DNA of 64,000 nucleotides from Rebecca billardiae RCC1528 (GCA_965240325.2 OZ251223.1:1178001-1242000), one strand, 5' to 3'. Shown: positions 18,488 through 28,502, counted from the stretch's first letter. Made by a program: numbers and translations. Notes: a model not told the origin generated them from the sequence alone.

Positions 18488-21400
18488 ATGGCGGACCTCC
18501 CTCCGCGCGGCCGCGCGCACTACCGCCGGCACCAGAGCGGCGACCTCCGCAAGCAGATCGAGCAGCTCAACACCTTCATCAAGCGCACGTCCGCGCGCGG
18601 CAGCGTCGCCGATACGAGCTCGGTGGGGGGCGACGAGGGCTGGCGCTCGACTGAGTCATCGCCACCGCTCTCCCCGCGGCATTCCGACGTCGCCCCGCCG
18701 CCGATGAGCGACGCCGGCCGCGGCGGCGGCGGTGGCGGCGCGCGCAAGTACGCGTCATCGGAGAAGTCGAGCGTCGACGCGCGGCAACAGCGCGCGGCGC
18801 CGGAGGTGGTGCGCACGGACTACTCGCGGCCGAGCGTGTGGCGCGGCGGGCTCCTCCTGCAGAACACGCGCACGCGCGCCTCCACCGTCGCCTTCTCGTG
18901 GCGCGAGCTCGAGTACGGCGTCGACTACGTTGAGCTGTTCACAGGCCACATGATCCGGCGCGTGATGGCGGACCAGCTGCTGATCAACGGGCGGCAGCTG
19001 CGCGACTGCCGCAAGGCGGCGGCGACGCTCATCTCGAGCACGTGGCAGCGCCACTACGCGCGCGTGATCGCGCGCGAGGCGCGGCGGCACGCCACCAACT
19101 CGGGCGCGTCGCCGCGGCCGCGACCGCTCCCGCCATTCGTCAGCCAGCCTGGGGGACTCCGGATGCCGCCCCCGGCGCGCGGCGGCGGCGGCGGCGGCTC
19201 CGTGCGGGCGAACGGTGGCTCCGGCGGCGCGCCGCGCGAGCGCAGCAGGAGCCGCGAGCGCGAGCGCAGCAGGAGCCGCGAGCGCAGCGAGAACGGCGGC
19301 GGCGCCGCCGCCGCGGACGGGCGCGGCAGCGAGCGGCGCGGCAGCTCGGGCCGTGCGGCGTCCATGGCGTGCATCGGCGAGCGCACGCAGGCGAGCGCGG
19401 CGCCGTCGCAGAGCTCGGCGGGCGCGGTCACGTCGACGCGTGCGCGGCCGGCGTGGATGCTCGACGAGACGCTCGCCGCGCACAACGCGCGCTCGGGCGT
19501 GGGCGCGGGCGCCGTGCCCGCCCGTCGACCCGCCTCACACCGCGGGATGATCACGGGTGCGCACGGCGGAGGGCTGGGCGGCGGCGGCTGCGGCGGCAGC
19601 TTCCGAAGCGCGCGGTCGGAGCGCGTGGGCGGCGGCTCGCCCGAGCACGCCGTGCGTCTGCAGCGCACCAACTCCGCCGCTGGCCGTGTCGAGCACGTCG
19701 AGACAGAGCGGCGCGTGTGGGAGGGCCAGGGTGAGCACTCGTACCCACGTGAGTACGAGCACCCACGTGAGTACGAGCAGCAGCAGCGCGCGCGCAGCCG
19801 GCGCGCGCGCGAGCGCCCGCCGCCGCAGCAGCCGTCGGCGCAGCTGCCGCCGCGGTACGAGGAGCCGCCGTACCCGCCGCGCCGCGCGTCCGATTCGGAT
19901 GGGGCGGACGACAGCGGCTCCGCGCGCTCGGACGCCGTCGACGGCGTACTCTCGTCGGGCGGCGAGCTCTCGGACGGCGAGTGGCAGCGGCGCGCGCGCT
20001 CGGAGCGGCTGACGCGCTCGCGCTCGGTGCAGTCGGCGAGCGCGGCGTACGGCGTGGCCGAGGGGTACGTCGGCGCGGGCGCGGAGCCGCACGGCGGCGC
20101 GCGCGTGCGCAAGGGGCTCGGCCGCGCAGACGACGCCGCGGCAGGGCAAGGGCTGCGCCGCGCCGCCTCGTGCGGCGCCAGCCTCGCCTCGTTCTCGGCC
20201 AGGGGCGGCGGCTCGGAGGCGGACGCGGAGGTGGAGCGGCTGCATGATCGCGTGGCGGAGCTGGAGGCCATCGTGCGCGCCGCGGCGGCGTCGAGTCCGT
20301 ATCTGCAGAGCGGGCCGCTCGCGTCCGACGGCCGGCCGATCGTGCAGGTGGGCGGTGGCGCAGTCACGCCGCAGTCGCAGGCGCCCGCAGCGCCCGGGCA
20401 GCCGCGCTCCGGCGCGCCGCCCGCGGCGCAGCGCGTCGGCGCCGCGCCGCCGCCGGACGGCGGCGCGCGCCCGCTGGAAGAGCGAGCGCACTCCATGTAT
20501 GCGCCGCAACACGCGCAGCTGCTGCAGCCAGCGGCCGCGGCTGCCGCGCACGAGCTCTCGCGCACGTCCAGCATGCCTGCGCCGCACGCCGGCGGCCACG
20601 AGCTGAAGGGCGTGAGGCCGCCGACGATTGCCGTGCCCCAGCCGGAGGCGCAGGTGCCCGGGGTCGGGCCGGGAGGCCCCTCGGGCGGGGGTGTCGACCT
20701 CGGCGGCGACCTGAGCGTCTCGCCCGATCACAGCACGAGCGGCCTGAGCTCTCGCTTCTCTCGAGGGCTGGGCGGCGGCGGCGCGAGCGGGCAGCAGTCC
20801 GCCCCGCCCTCGTCCCGCCAGCAGCAGCGCGGGCGCAACTTCTCGACGCCGCCGAGCGCGGCGCCGACGCCGGCGGGCGATTCTGACGAGCCGCCCTCGC
20901 TCTCTGACACACAGGAGGAGTCGGCGGCAAAGCGCGCGCTGCGCGAGCTCCGCTCGTCGCCGCGCGCGCTCGCGGCGATCGCGGCGGCGCTGTGCTGCCT
21001 CGTCGTCATTCTGCCCGGGTACCTTCTCCTCTTCGCCGCGCTGCGCCGCCGGGACGGCCCGGCGGCGGGCCAGGGCGCAGGCGGCGAGCAGGGCGGCGCG
21101 GCGGGCGGGGGGACTGGGCCCTCCCACGGTGGAGCAGTCGCGCCCCTGGGCGGCGCGCCCGGGCCTGCTCCCGCGCGGCCCGGGGCGGCGCCGTCGCCCC
21201 CGTCGAAGCGACCGCCGCGGGCGCAGCACGGCCCGCACCCAGCCCAGCGCGTCGCCTCGCCACCGCCGTCGCCGCCGGCGCTCGGGCCGCCCACCATGGG
21301 CGGCGGCCCACCACCCGGGGGCATGGTCGGCCCGCCGGCGCTGCCGCCCTCGCCGCCCGCGCCCGCGGCGCCGCCGATGATGCCGCCGCCCGCGCCGCCG

Positions 21401-21961
21401 GCCAGCTTCGAGTACATGGGATGCTTCAAGGACGACCGGATGCACGACCTCGACGTCGACCGCGGCGCCGATTTCATGAGCACGCGCGCGTGCGCCGTGG
21501 CGTGCGACGGGTACAAGTACTTTGGGCTCGAGGGCGACGCGTGCCACTGCGGGCCGCACTTTTCGACCTCGCGCCGTTACAAGCAGCTGGACGTCGAGGA
21601 GTGCGGGCCCGTGTGCGAGGGCGAGGAGGGGCTGGTGCCGCCGCGCTACTGCGGCGTGCACGATAAGGAATACATGAACGCCATCTACAAGAACCCGAGC
21701 TGGGTTGACGCTACGGAAGAGGCCGCGGCCGTCGACGCCGAGCATGCGCGCGCGCACGGATTCGGTGCCGCGCGCGCGCCGCTCGCGCACTCGGCGCTCG
21801 CCACGCCGCTGGCGCTGGTGCTCGCGCTGGTGGTGCTCGCCGTGTTCGCACAGCTCTCGCGCCGTGCCCGCCGGGCGCTGCAACGGCCGCCGTCGCCACC
21901 GCAACTGCCTAGCGCAGAGGGCAGCCCGAGCGGCGCTGTCACGACCATCACGATGCTGTGA
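18488..21961 (+). CDS. Large low-complexity membrane protein with one WSC domain
   Basis: A single open frame of 1157 residues. Residues about 118-205 form a conserved-looking block (SVWRGGLLLQNTRTRASTVA, LISSTWQRHYARVIAREARR) whose end resembles a calmodulin-binding IQ motif. A Ser/Arg dipeptide run (SRSRERERSRSRERSE) lies near 255-270. Much of 200-800 is Gly, Ala, Ser and Arg rich and probably disordered. A hydrophobic segment at about 828-852 (IAAALCCLVVILPGYLLLF) is a likely membrane span. It is followed by a Pro/Ala/Gly-rich stalk and a WSC domain at about 972-1075 (YMGCFKD, CAVACDGYKYFGLEGDACHC, CGPVCEGEE). A second span at about 1103-1123 precedes a short basic tail. WSC domains bind carbohydrate, so the domain probably faces the lumen or outside, with the long N-terminus cytosolic. 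Function unknown. Confidence 0.75.
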   Translation: MADLPPRGRAHYRRHQSGDLRKQIEQLNTFIKRTSARGSVADTSSVGGDEGWRSTESSPPLSPRHSDVAPPPMSDAGRGGGGGGARKYASSEKSSVDARQQRAAPEVVRTDYSRPSVWRGGLLLQNTRTRASTVAFSWRELEYGVDYVELFTGHMIRRVMADQLLINGRQLRDCRKAAATLISSTWQRHYARVIAREARRHATNSGASPRPRPLPPFVSQPGGLRMPPPARGGGGGGSVRANGGSGGAPRERSRSRERERSRSRERSENGGGAAAADGRGSERRGSSGRAASMACIGERTQASAAPSQSSAGAVTSTRARPAWMLDETLAAHNARSGVGAGAVPARRPASHRGMITGAHGGGLGGGGCGGSFRSARSERVGGGSPEHAVRLQRTNSAAGRVEHVETERRVWEGQGEHSYPREYEHPREYEQQQRARSRRARERPPPQQPSAQLPPRYEEPPYPPRRASDSDGADDSGSARSDAVDGVLSSGGELSDGEWQRRARSERLTRSRSVQSASAAYGVAEGYVGAGAEPHGGARVRKGLGRADDAAAGQGLRRAASCGASLASFSARGGGSEADAEVERLHDRVAELEAIVRAAAASSPYLQSGPLASDGRPIVQVGGGAVTPQSQAPAAPGQPRSGAPPAAQRVGAAPPPDGGARPLEERAHSMYAPQHAQLLQPAAAAAAHELSRTSSMPAPHAGGHELKGVRPPTIAVPQPEAQVPGVGPGGPSGGGVDLGGDLSVSPDHSTSGLSSRFSRGLGGGGASGQQSAPPSSRQQQRGRNFSTPPSAAPTPAGDSDEPPSLSDTQEESAAKRALRELRSSPRALAAIAAALCCLVVILPGYLLLFAALRRRDGPAAGQGAGGEQGGAAGGGTGPSHGGAVAPLGGAPGPAPARPGAAPSPPSKRPPRAQHGPHPAQRVASPPPSPPALGPPTMGGGPPPGGMVGPPALPPSPPAPAAPPMMPPPAPPASFEYMGCFKDDRMHDLDVDRGADFMSTRACAVACDGYKYFGLEGDACHCGPHFSTSRRYKQLDVEECGPVCEGEEGLVPPRYCGVHDKEYMNAIYKNPSWVDATEEAAAVDAEHARAHGFGAARAPLAHSALATPLALVLALVVLAVFAQLSRRARRALQRPPSPPQLPSAEGSPSGAVTTITML

Positions 21962-22291
21962 CTTTGACTCTCGGAACGCAGGATGATGTTGTGACGAGCA
22001 GCGCGCACATAAGACGTATAGTCCGGCGCATGGCCCGCATGAGTCATGACGAAGATCCCGCCATGATCAGCTTGCTTGCTACATAGTACGTCGTACTATC
22101 ATCACTAGACTGTAAGCAGAAAGTCGTCAGATGATCGACGATGACGATGATAGCGCCTGGTAGTTTGTGCTGACTTCAGTGACGATGGTGCGGGCGGACG
22201 CGCCAGCCTGTCGCCTGTTCAAGAGGCCACCGGGGCGCGGGGGCGGTCGTCGTAGAGAATGCCATCGGTGCCGACGCACGGCGACGCGCGC
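21962..22291. other. Convergent intergenic region
   Basis: 330 bases between two stops, lower in GC than the genes. It has several short ATGATC/GATGATG-type simple repeats and no coding signal. Confidence 0.5.
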
Positions 22292-22951
22292 CTACGACTC
22301 ATCGGGCACCGGGCTGCCGCATCGCCGCCTGAACTTGCGCCACAGCGGCGACTGCGTGCCGAGCTCAGTGAGGATCTCAGCAGCTGGCACATCCGCCAGC
22401 ACCCACCACACGTCTCTCTCCAGCTGGCGCTCGAGCTCGCCAGGAGCCCACACCTCCTGGTTGAAGAAGAACTTGAAGCAAGATGCGTCGCATTTGCCCT
22501 CCGAGATGCATGCCTGAGCGTGCGCCAGCCCACCGGCAAAGATGCCGCTCTGGCCGATCGGCTTTGAGCCCTGCACAAATGGCTGGTCGTGGAACATGAG
22601 GACGGTGTCTGTCCCGCCGCCGCCGCCGCGGAAGACGGGGTTCTGGGCGAAGCAGCCCATGCCCTCCGCCATCTCACCCATCAAAAAGGGCGTCTCCCTG
22701 TTGAGCAGCACTCCTCGGCTGCCTTCGGGCGAGTGCACGTGCAGGAAGACGACGGCTTCATGGTAGAAATGGTCGAATTGGTCGTCCTTCGCGACGAGCA
22801 CAACGCCTGGAGACAGCAGCTCCCTGCCATCGAGGCGAACTGAAGCGCGTGCACGCGCAGGTGCGCCCCGGAAAGCGCTGCTCACCTGCGCCCCAAGGGC
22901 GGGACAGACGGCTGCCACCCCGAGGAGCGTCCTCGTCGCCGTCGTCGCCAT
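22292..22951 (-). CDS. UPF0301/AlgH (DUF179) family protein, likely plastid-targeted
   Basis: A 219-residue protein. The start MATTATRTLLG is taken because it gives a signal-like hydrophobic segment ending at SSAFRGAPARARA. A Phe just after the predicted cleavage site followed by basic residues is the pattern of plastid targeting in algae with complex plastids. The mature part has the AlgH family hallmarks: LSPGVVLVAKD, FYHEAVVFLHVHSPEGSRGVLLNRETP, FRGGGGGTDTVLMFHD and IFAGGL. The family occurs in bacteria and plastid-bearing eukaryotes; its biochemical role is not established. The hydrophobic strand and RGVLLN loop are intact, so the gene looks functional. Confidence 0.88.
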   Translation of the reverse strand: MATTATRTLLGVAAVCPALGAQVSSAFRGAPARARASVRLDGRELLSPGVVLVAKDDQFDHFYHEAVVFLHVHSPEGSRGVLLNRETPFLMGEMAEGMGCFAQNPVFRGGGGGTDTVLMFHDQPFVQGSKPIGQSGIFAGGLAHAQACISEGKCDASCFKFFFNQEVWAPGELERQLERDVWWVLADVPAAEILTELGTQSPLWRKFRRRCGSPVPDES

Positions 22952-23078
22952 CCTCGTTGGACGACGCGCGTGTGATTTATCATTTACTAGCATCGATCAT
23001 CAGCTAGTTACAGTTTACTAACCTTATGTTTTAACGTGCACACTTGGTGATGGGGGTATAAAGGCGTGATTGACGCCA
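22952..23078. promoter_or_regulatory. Presumed promoter region of the AlgH-like gene
   Basis: This is the low-GC region immediately upstream of the minus-strand start. It contains an ACAGTTTACT block that recurs near 23619, 34160 (inverted) and 34920. It ends at the foldback element. Confidence 0.3.
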
Positions 23079-23402
23079 TTATAACGGGCTCCGGGTGAAT
23101 GGGTGATCAGACTGGCGGCCGAAGCCTCCAGCCCTACCCTGGCCAGCCCCCAACCAACCACCACCCTCACCCAACCTCAAACCACTGACCGAGACACCAA
23201 GGACACTGCACAAAGACACCGCCACAGGGCGTGGTATTTACTGCGGGTACTCATCACTTACTGCTACTACTTTGAATACTAAGACTAGTTAGATAGGTAC
23301 ATACGGGGTTGGGTTGGGGTGGTGGTTGGTTGGGGCCCTGGCCAGGGTAGGGCTCGGGAGGCTTCGGCCGCCAGTCTGATCACTCCCGGAGCCCGTTATA
23401 AA
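23079..23402. mobile_element. 324-bp foldback/MITE-like element with about 100-bp terminal inverted repeats
   Basis: The left arm starts TTATAACGGGCTCCGGG (23079-23095) and the right arm ends with its exact reverse complement (to 23402). The arms continue as inverted copies through GATCAGACTGGCGGCCGAAG and a CCAACCAACCACCACCC block, with a few mismatches, to about 23178 and 23305. The 120-base centre has no coding capacity. A solo relative of the left arm lies at 23484-23527. No transposase is present in the window, so this would be a non-autonomous DNA element. A target duplication cannot be separated from the palindromic TTATAA ends. Confidence 0.75.
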
Positions 23403-23578
23403 GTAGCCAAGTAGGGATTTTTTTTGAAAAAAATACACGTATGCGTACTAATAAATATATTACAAACCCCTTTATTATTTAATAATGGGCTCCGGGTTCC
23501 GATCAGACTGGCGACCGAAGCCTCCATAGCTTGACCATACCCCCATGGCCGATGGCAGAATATGCTCAGTAGTAACAG

Positions 23579-23609
<31 letters not shown>

Positions 23610-23824
23610 GAAGCTACAGTTTACTGCTAGTTATTTAAGCTCAGTAGTTGTAAACTCTACGTCTACTGCTATACAGGTAACAGGTCTCAAACAGGAGCAG
23701 ACTGAATACAGCTGCGACAGTTGACGTCGACAGTCGACTGTCGACGAGTAGTGTCGGGCTGACAGGCCGGCGACGATAGCTGCATGTATGACAATTGTGA
23801 ATTGACATGATAGTTACGCGGACG
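23403..23824. other. Low-GC intergenic region with solo element arm and AT microsatellite
   Basis: It contains oligo-T and oligo-A (23419-23433), a solo arm of the adjacent element (GGGCTCCGGG...GATCAGACTGGCGACCGAAG, 23487-23525), an (AT)n run at 23578-23609 and a short GTCGAC-rich palindromic patch near 23724-23745. There is no exon. Confidence 0.55.
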
Positions 23825-25795
23825 CTACTCGTTGCACAAGCTGTTGAGCATGGCCATCAGGTCTGACAACCCGACGACATTGCCGCTCAGACTGCCGAGA
23901 GGGCATGGCGGAGTGACGACGACTCTGGTGGACGACGCATTGGCTGCGTCTGCCGGCCGGTCATTGGAGAAGACGCCTGCTTGGGCCACTCCGGCGCCTG
24001 CATCGGCGTGCGCGGAGACCGGAGAGCCTCGCGCAGCCGTGGCCGGCTTGGCTGGCGCACTTGTTACCGGCGCAGCAGCATGCGGCCAGCTGCCCATGCC
24101 GTTGGCAGCCTTTTTCTCGGAGAAGCGAGTGCGCATGTGACTCTGCGCCTGTGCCTCACCCGCATCCCCCCCTGCCCTGGGCCCATACCCCGCATCCTCG
24201 CGCCCAATGTACGCCCCGCACATCCACGCGTCCAACTCCGCCACGTTGCGCGCGCCAGGCACGAGTCGCGACGCCTTGCGCGGGAGCGGCCCGATGAAGT
24301 GATGCGTGTCCAACGTTTCGTGGAAGCGCGGGAGGCTGATGCCAAATGAGTCATGCATCCGGTAGGGGGCTCCTTCGCCCCAGAACTTCCTGAGCCACTG
24401 GAGGTACTCGCGCTGGCGCTCGACAGTCCAGCGGATCTTTGCGTTCGTTCTGTACTCGGCTGCATGCCCGTCCTCGCGGCGGTGCCCCCACGCTGAACTC
24501 ATGCGCCATATGAGCGTGGGGACGCGCTCGCCGGCCGCGGCCGCGCGCTCGAGCGGCCCTCGCAGCGTGCCGAACCACAGGGCCCAGTCTGCGAGGTGGC
24601 GCTCCGCCGGCAGCCACTGGAGGTCCCACTGCGCATAGTTGAACACGACGTGCGTATAGTTTGCCCCGTCGGGCGCAGACAATGCGCCCTCGATCACATG
24701 CTGCAGGATACTGAGGCGGTTGGACCACGCGCGAGCAGGGCCGGCACCAGTGAGTGTGATGCCACCCCCGCCAAAGTATTTCCACGCGCGCGCCACCGCG
24801 CCCGCCTTGCGGCCCGTCGCGCGCTCCAGTGTGTTGTATGCCTCGCGCGTGTGCGAGTCTCCGACGAAAAGGACGCGCACGCCCCGCGCGACGCAGCGCT
24901 CGACGGCCGGCCTGTCAAAGACCAGAAGGCGGCACTGCAGCGGCTCCCACCGCAGCGAGCACTCAGAGCCGTGCCCCGGCGCACGCACCCACCGGCCCAC
25001 GTCGGCGCGCGCACCCTGGTCGTGACGAGCCGACGCGGCGTTGGCACAGGGCGTTGTGGGCAGTGTAATAGGGCTGCCTGGCACCACCGCGCTCGCGATG
25101 GTGGGGAACGGCCAGCCACTCTCACCAGGGTGCAGGCGTGTAGGCGTAGAGGACTCGCTGGAGTCTGCGCGTACCGCGGATGCGGGCACCAGCGGCCGGC
25201 AGAGCGGCGCGAAGGCCGGGTGGGCTTTGCGCCAGTATGAGTCTTTCCTTTCGAACAGCGCCATGTGTGGCCACGCGCCCAAGTCCGGGCCCATCGATCC
25301 GGACCTGTTCTCGTACATGAGCGTCGCCTCAAGCTCGTAAGTCCCAGGGTCATACACGGCAGCTGTGATCCGATACTGGCCGAGCGAGAGCTCGTGCACC
25401 TCGGCAGGGATCACGGCCGGCCCGCGCCACGCGGCGTACAGATCCATTCCCGTCGCCGCGCCCGCGCGCAGCGTGACGCCCACCTGCGCGGGCGTGCGCG
25501 GGCTCGCACGCCCGCTGACGCGCACCTCGCCCACGCTCATCGACACGCGGCTGCCGGCGAGCAGAGGCGCCACGTCGGCAGGCTGCGCGCGGCAGAACCT
25601 TTCGATGGGGTAGATGTGCGCTGACTGGGCGCACTCATCGCCGCGCAGCCACGGCTCACGCGCGGGGATCACCGCCACGTCCGCTGCCGCGATGGCGAAT
25701 GCCAGCCACGACGCGGCCAACATCGTCGAGCGTACGACAACGTGGCCAGGCCAGGGTGCCAAGGTGAGAGCCACGCTCAGTATCATCAGATACAA
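23825..25795 (-). CDS. SGNH-type polysaccharide O-acyl esterase/transferase-like (NXPE/TBL-like)
   Basis: A single frame of 656 residues. An N-terminal hydrophobic segment (about 26-44) suggests a type II Golgi anchor. Residues about 85-185 look like an Ig-like or filamin-like sandwich, as in NXPE proteins. After a variable linker comes the GRWVRAPGHGSECSLRWEPL block, a conserved Trp/Cys region of the PC-esterase group. The nucleophile motif is VLFVGDSHTREAYNTLE (G-D-S-H at 312-315) and a probable C-terminal Asp/His pair is in LDTHHF near 496-499. Plant TBL proteins with this arrangement O-acetylate cell-wall polysaccharides in the Golgi. In an alga the target could be scale or extracellular polysaccharide. 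The last 120 residues are Ala/Pro/Ser-rich. The start could instead be Met4. Confidence 0.75.
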   Translation of the reverse strand: MYLMILSVALTLAPWPGHVVVRSTMLAASWLAFAIAAADVAVIPAREPWLRGDECAQSAHIYPIERFCRAQPADVAPLLAGSRVSMSVGEVRVSGRASPRTPAQVGVTLRAGAATGMDLYAAWRGPAVIPAEVHELSLGQYRITAAVYDPGTYELEATLMYENRSGSMGPDLGAWPHMALFERKDSYWRKAHPAFAPLCRPLVPASAVRADSSESSTPTRLHPGESGWPFPTIASAVVPGSPITLPTTPCANAASARHDQGARADVGRWVRAPGHGSECSLRWEPLQCRLLVFDRPAVERCVARGVRVLFVGDSHTREAYNTLERATGRKAGAVARAWKYFGGGGITLTGAGPARAWSNRLSILQHVIEGALSAPDGANYTHVVFNYAQWDLQWLPAERHLADWALWFGTLRGPLERAAAAGERVPTLIWRMSSAWGHRREDGHAAEYRTNAKIRWTVERQREYLQWLRKFWGEGAPYRMHDSFGISLPRFHETLDTHHFIGPLPRKASRLVPGARNVAELDAWMCGAYIGREDAGYGPRAGGDAGEAQAQSHMRTRFSEKKAANGMGSWPHAAAPVTSAPAKPATAARGSPVSAHADAGAGVAQAGVFSNDRPADAANASSTRVVVTPPCPLGSLSGNVVGLSDLMAMLNSLCNE

Positions 25796-27205
25796 ATAGG
25801 CGCCAATGCCTACTCGCCCATGCGAAAGTCGCTCGCTGATCGAATAGAGATCGACAGCATCAATACGCGCTCGCTGCCGTCTGCGGGTAGTGCAAGTATC
25901 CGCTCTTGATTATCGATCGTTTGCACCTTTGCGAACGTGGGCCGGGCCGTATCTACCGTGTCACTCGACGCGCGCGGTCGCTCGCTGATCGCACCCACGG
26001 CACGGGCGCAAACGAGCGATCGCAACCTGGAAGCGCAGCAGCACACCGGCCGAGCTCGAGGCGTATTGCCGCGCCAACAGCGAGCGTGAGCGTGTGCGAC
26101 ACCGCGGCAGGATGCCCGAAAAGCACTCGCGCAAGGACGGCTCGTGACCGTCGCGCCCGCGCGGCGCGCAACACCGTCTGAACGCCTTCAGCCTTGCCTA
26201 GTAGTGCCTTCATGCACGGATGACCAGCACGCGACGCTTGTCGCGCGTGAGACGGGTCAAACTCGGGCTGCGCTCGCGCCTCACGTCCGACGTCCACAGC
26301 ATGCGCCGCCTTGGCAAGAAGAGCGCAAGGCCGCGCTGCACAACCGATTCATTCACTGTTCACACACGCGGGCAGAATGGCCACCACAAACCATGCTGCT
26401 GTCAGCTGTGAATTCGGTGTGCGTCACGGCCGTGACGACGCAGGATGCTCAGCTATGCCGCGCCGACACAGCATCGTCTGTTACGTGTACATTAGTCGCA
26501 TCTGTCGGGCTGCCAGTCTCATGTCAGCTGGCTGCCGGTCGAGTGACGACGAAGCCCACTCCCGTTCCATTGTGAGCAATATATATCTTTGGCAGGACTC
26601 GCTCTGCGACACCGCCAACAGAAAGGACAGTGGCAACCCGGGGACTTTGACCCCGCGCCCCTCTCGCGGGCTCTGGCGCGCGAACGCGTATCCACTAGTG
26701 GCCGCCGAGCCGTTACCGTAGATTGGCGCTCCGTGCACCAACAAAGACATCCCCAGCCGCATGTTGCCACTCGACATCTCGTCTCGCCTCGCGCGGAGCC
26801 AACTTGTGGTGTGCGGGAGCCTGTGGCTGTGACGCTTGCCCGCGTAAACCCGTTGCATACCACGTCGTTAAATAAATAATAAATGATGAATGAATGAATA
26901 ATATATAAATATGAATAATATACTACAGTATATACTCGGCTGCTACGTATAGTGCCCAAGGCTATCAGACTGCAGAGTGCAGGCTAGTTGAGTAGTCGGT
27001 GACATTGGCAGGACCGCTGACCTAAAATTAAATGACAGCCCAAGCACACACGCGCGACTCATCGGCCCCGGCCTGATCGCTGCGAAGAGTTCCTAAGGGC
27101 AAGGCGTGAACGGCCACTGCGGGTTAGCGGCGGCGGTGCGGATGCCACGGACGCTGGTCCGAGCATGCTCCGCCGCCAGCACCTCCGGGCGAGACTCGCA
27201 GCAAC
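25796..27205. other. Intergenic region, 1.4 kb
   Basis: Between a minus-strand start and a minus-strand stop. Open frames on both strands lack motifs. The notable content is the dispersed-repeat tail at about 26816-26915 and the low-GC stretch after it. No RNA gene was recognised. Confidence 0.45.
26816..26915 (+). repeat. Dispersed repeat 3' end followed by AT-rich tail (copy 2)
   Basis: GAGCCTGTGGCTGTGACGCT, then CGTTGCATACCACGTCGTTA and AATAAATAATAAATGATGAATGAATGAATAATATATAA. It shares its end with copies near 13332-13480 and 56183-56480. Confidence 0.45.
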
Positions 27206-28502
27206 TCATGGAGGGACGCCACCCAGTACCATTTTGAGGCGATCGAAAATCATTACGCGCCAGCCCTTCTCCGTCCTGTCCTTCTCCTCGACAGGCACGT
27301 CGGTCTGCACGAGCTTCAGCTTCGTGTTGCCCCCGTCCTCCTTGAGCGTCATCTCGACGCGCGAGAAGTGCGACGGCTGCCACGTGTTGAAGCGCCACTT
27401 CTGCACGATCTTCTCGCCCGGCACCTGCGCGGCGCGGCCGGGTGGGGTGCGGGCGCGCGGCGGCGTGAGCCTCTGCTGCGCGACCAGGCCGCACGCACCG
27501 CGCCTCGCGCCGCTGGCCCGTCCTGGCCTGGCGCTGCGCTCGCGCCGGGCGCCGCCGCGCGCCCCATGCAGGCGGGCAGCGCCGCTCGTGCCGCGCGGCG
27601 CCGCGCGCCACTCACCAGCTCGAGCAGCTCGCCCTCGACCGAGCCGTTGAAGAGCGTCAGCTTGCCGCCGACCTTCGGGTCGATGGCGGCGTCGGCGGCC
27701 GTGGCCGCGCGCATCCGATTCGTGTCGAGCAGCGAGTCGTACACGAAGCGCGCGGCGAGCGGGAACTCGTAGTCGACCTCGAGCCGCGCGGTCTCCGACT
27801 TGCCGTCCGAGCCGGAGACCACGTACGTGTTGTTCGAGCGCTGCTTGACCACGGGCTTCTCGACGGGCTTGCCCGCCGCGGCCGCGGCGTCGCTGCTCTC
27901 CCCCGCGGCCACCCGGCCCTTGAGCTCCGCCGCCCACTCGAGCGCCTTCGCCTTGGCGAGCTTGGCGCCCTGCACCCGCATCAGCTCCTTGAGCTTGCGC
28001 TTCTCGCCCGCGTCGTCGTCGCACGTGACCTCGCACGGCAGGTCACTGAGCGTCTCCTCGCTGAGGTCCTCTATCCGCAGCGTGCCTTTCGCCTCGTGCG
28101 CCACCTTGCCCTCCGCGTCGAAGAGCTGCCCCTCCCACTTGAGCTTGATGTCCAGCTCGTACAGCGCGAAGCGCCTCTGCTTGCGCGATTGCAGCGAGAC
28201 CTCGCCCGTGATCGACTCGACCTTCGTGATCTTGCACGAGCCCGTCGAGTCGTCGAGCGCGGCGATGCCCACGAACATGGCGGTCAGCCTCTCCTTCGCC
28301 CACGCAGTCTGGTCCTTCTCCTCCCTGCGGGCGCGCGCACATGCGCGCATGTGGGCAGCGCGCGCTCGTACCGGTCATGCGCCGGCAGCGGGCGGCCAGA
28401 TCGCGCGGGCGGCCAGACGTACCAGTGCCACGAGTTCACGTTGCGCCCATCGTCGCGCTCCTTCACGATCCAGCGCTGGTCGCCCTCGCCGAGCTTCGCC
28501 AT
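27206..28502 (-). CDS. AHA1: AHA1, activator of HSP90 ATPase
   Basis: Three exons (28502-28423, 28324-27616, 27424-27206) give 335 residues, the normal size. The N-terminus MAKLGEGDQRWIVKERDDGR and NVNSWHW joined across a 98-base intron to EEKDQTAWAKE is the diagnostic start of Aha1, which contacts the HSP90 middle domain. The N-terminal domain continues with ITGEVSLQSRKQRRFALYEL and WEGQLFD. After a charged linker the AHSA1 (START-like) C-terminal domain runs FPLAARFVYDSLLD, GGKLTLFNGSVEGELLEL, then across the second intron VPGEKIVQKWRFNTWQPSHF and EEKDRTEKGW. Aha1 stimulates the ATPase of cytosolic HSP90 and speeds the client cycle. Both introns have GT-AG ends and restore the family sequence exactly. 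The gene is head to head with glucosidase I. Confidence 0.93.

Noticed and set aside
19535-21904. Minus-strand frame of 789 codons opposite the WSC gene
   Set aside because: Arg/Ala/Pro noise without domain; the sense strand has the WSC Cys pattern and membrane spans.
22292-22951. Bacterial contamination suggested by the AlgH domain
   Set aside because: The gene has a plastid-type leader and sits between intron-bearing eukaryotic genes; the family is common in plastid lineages.
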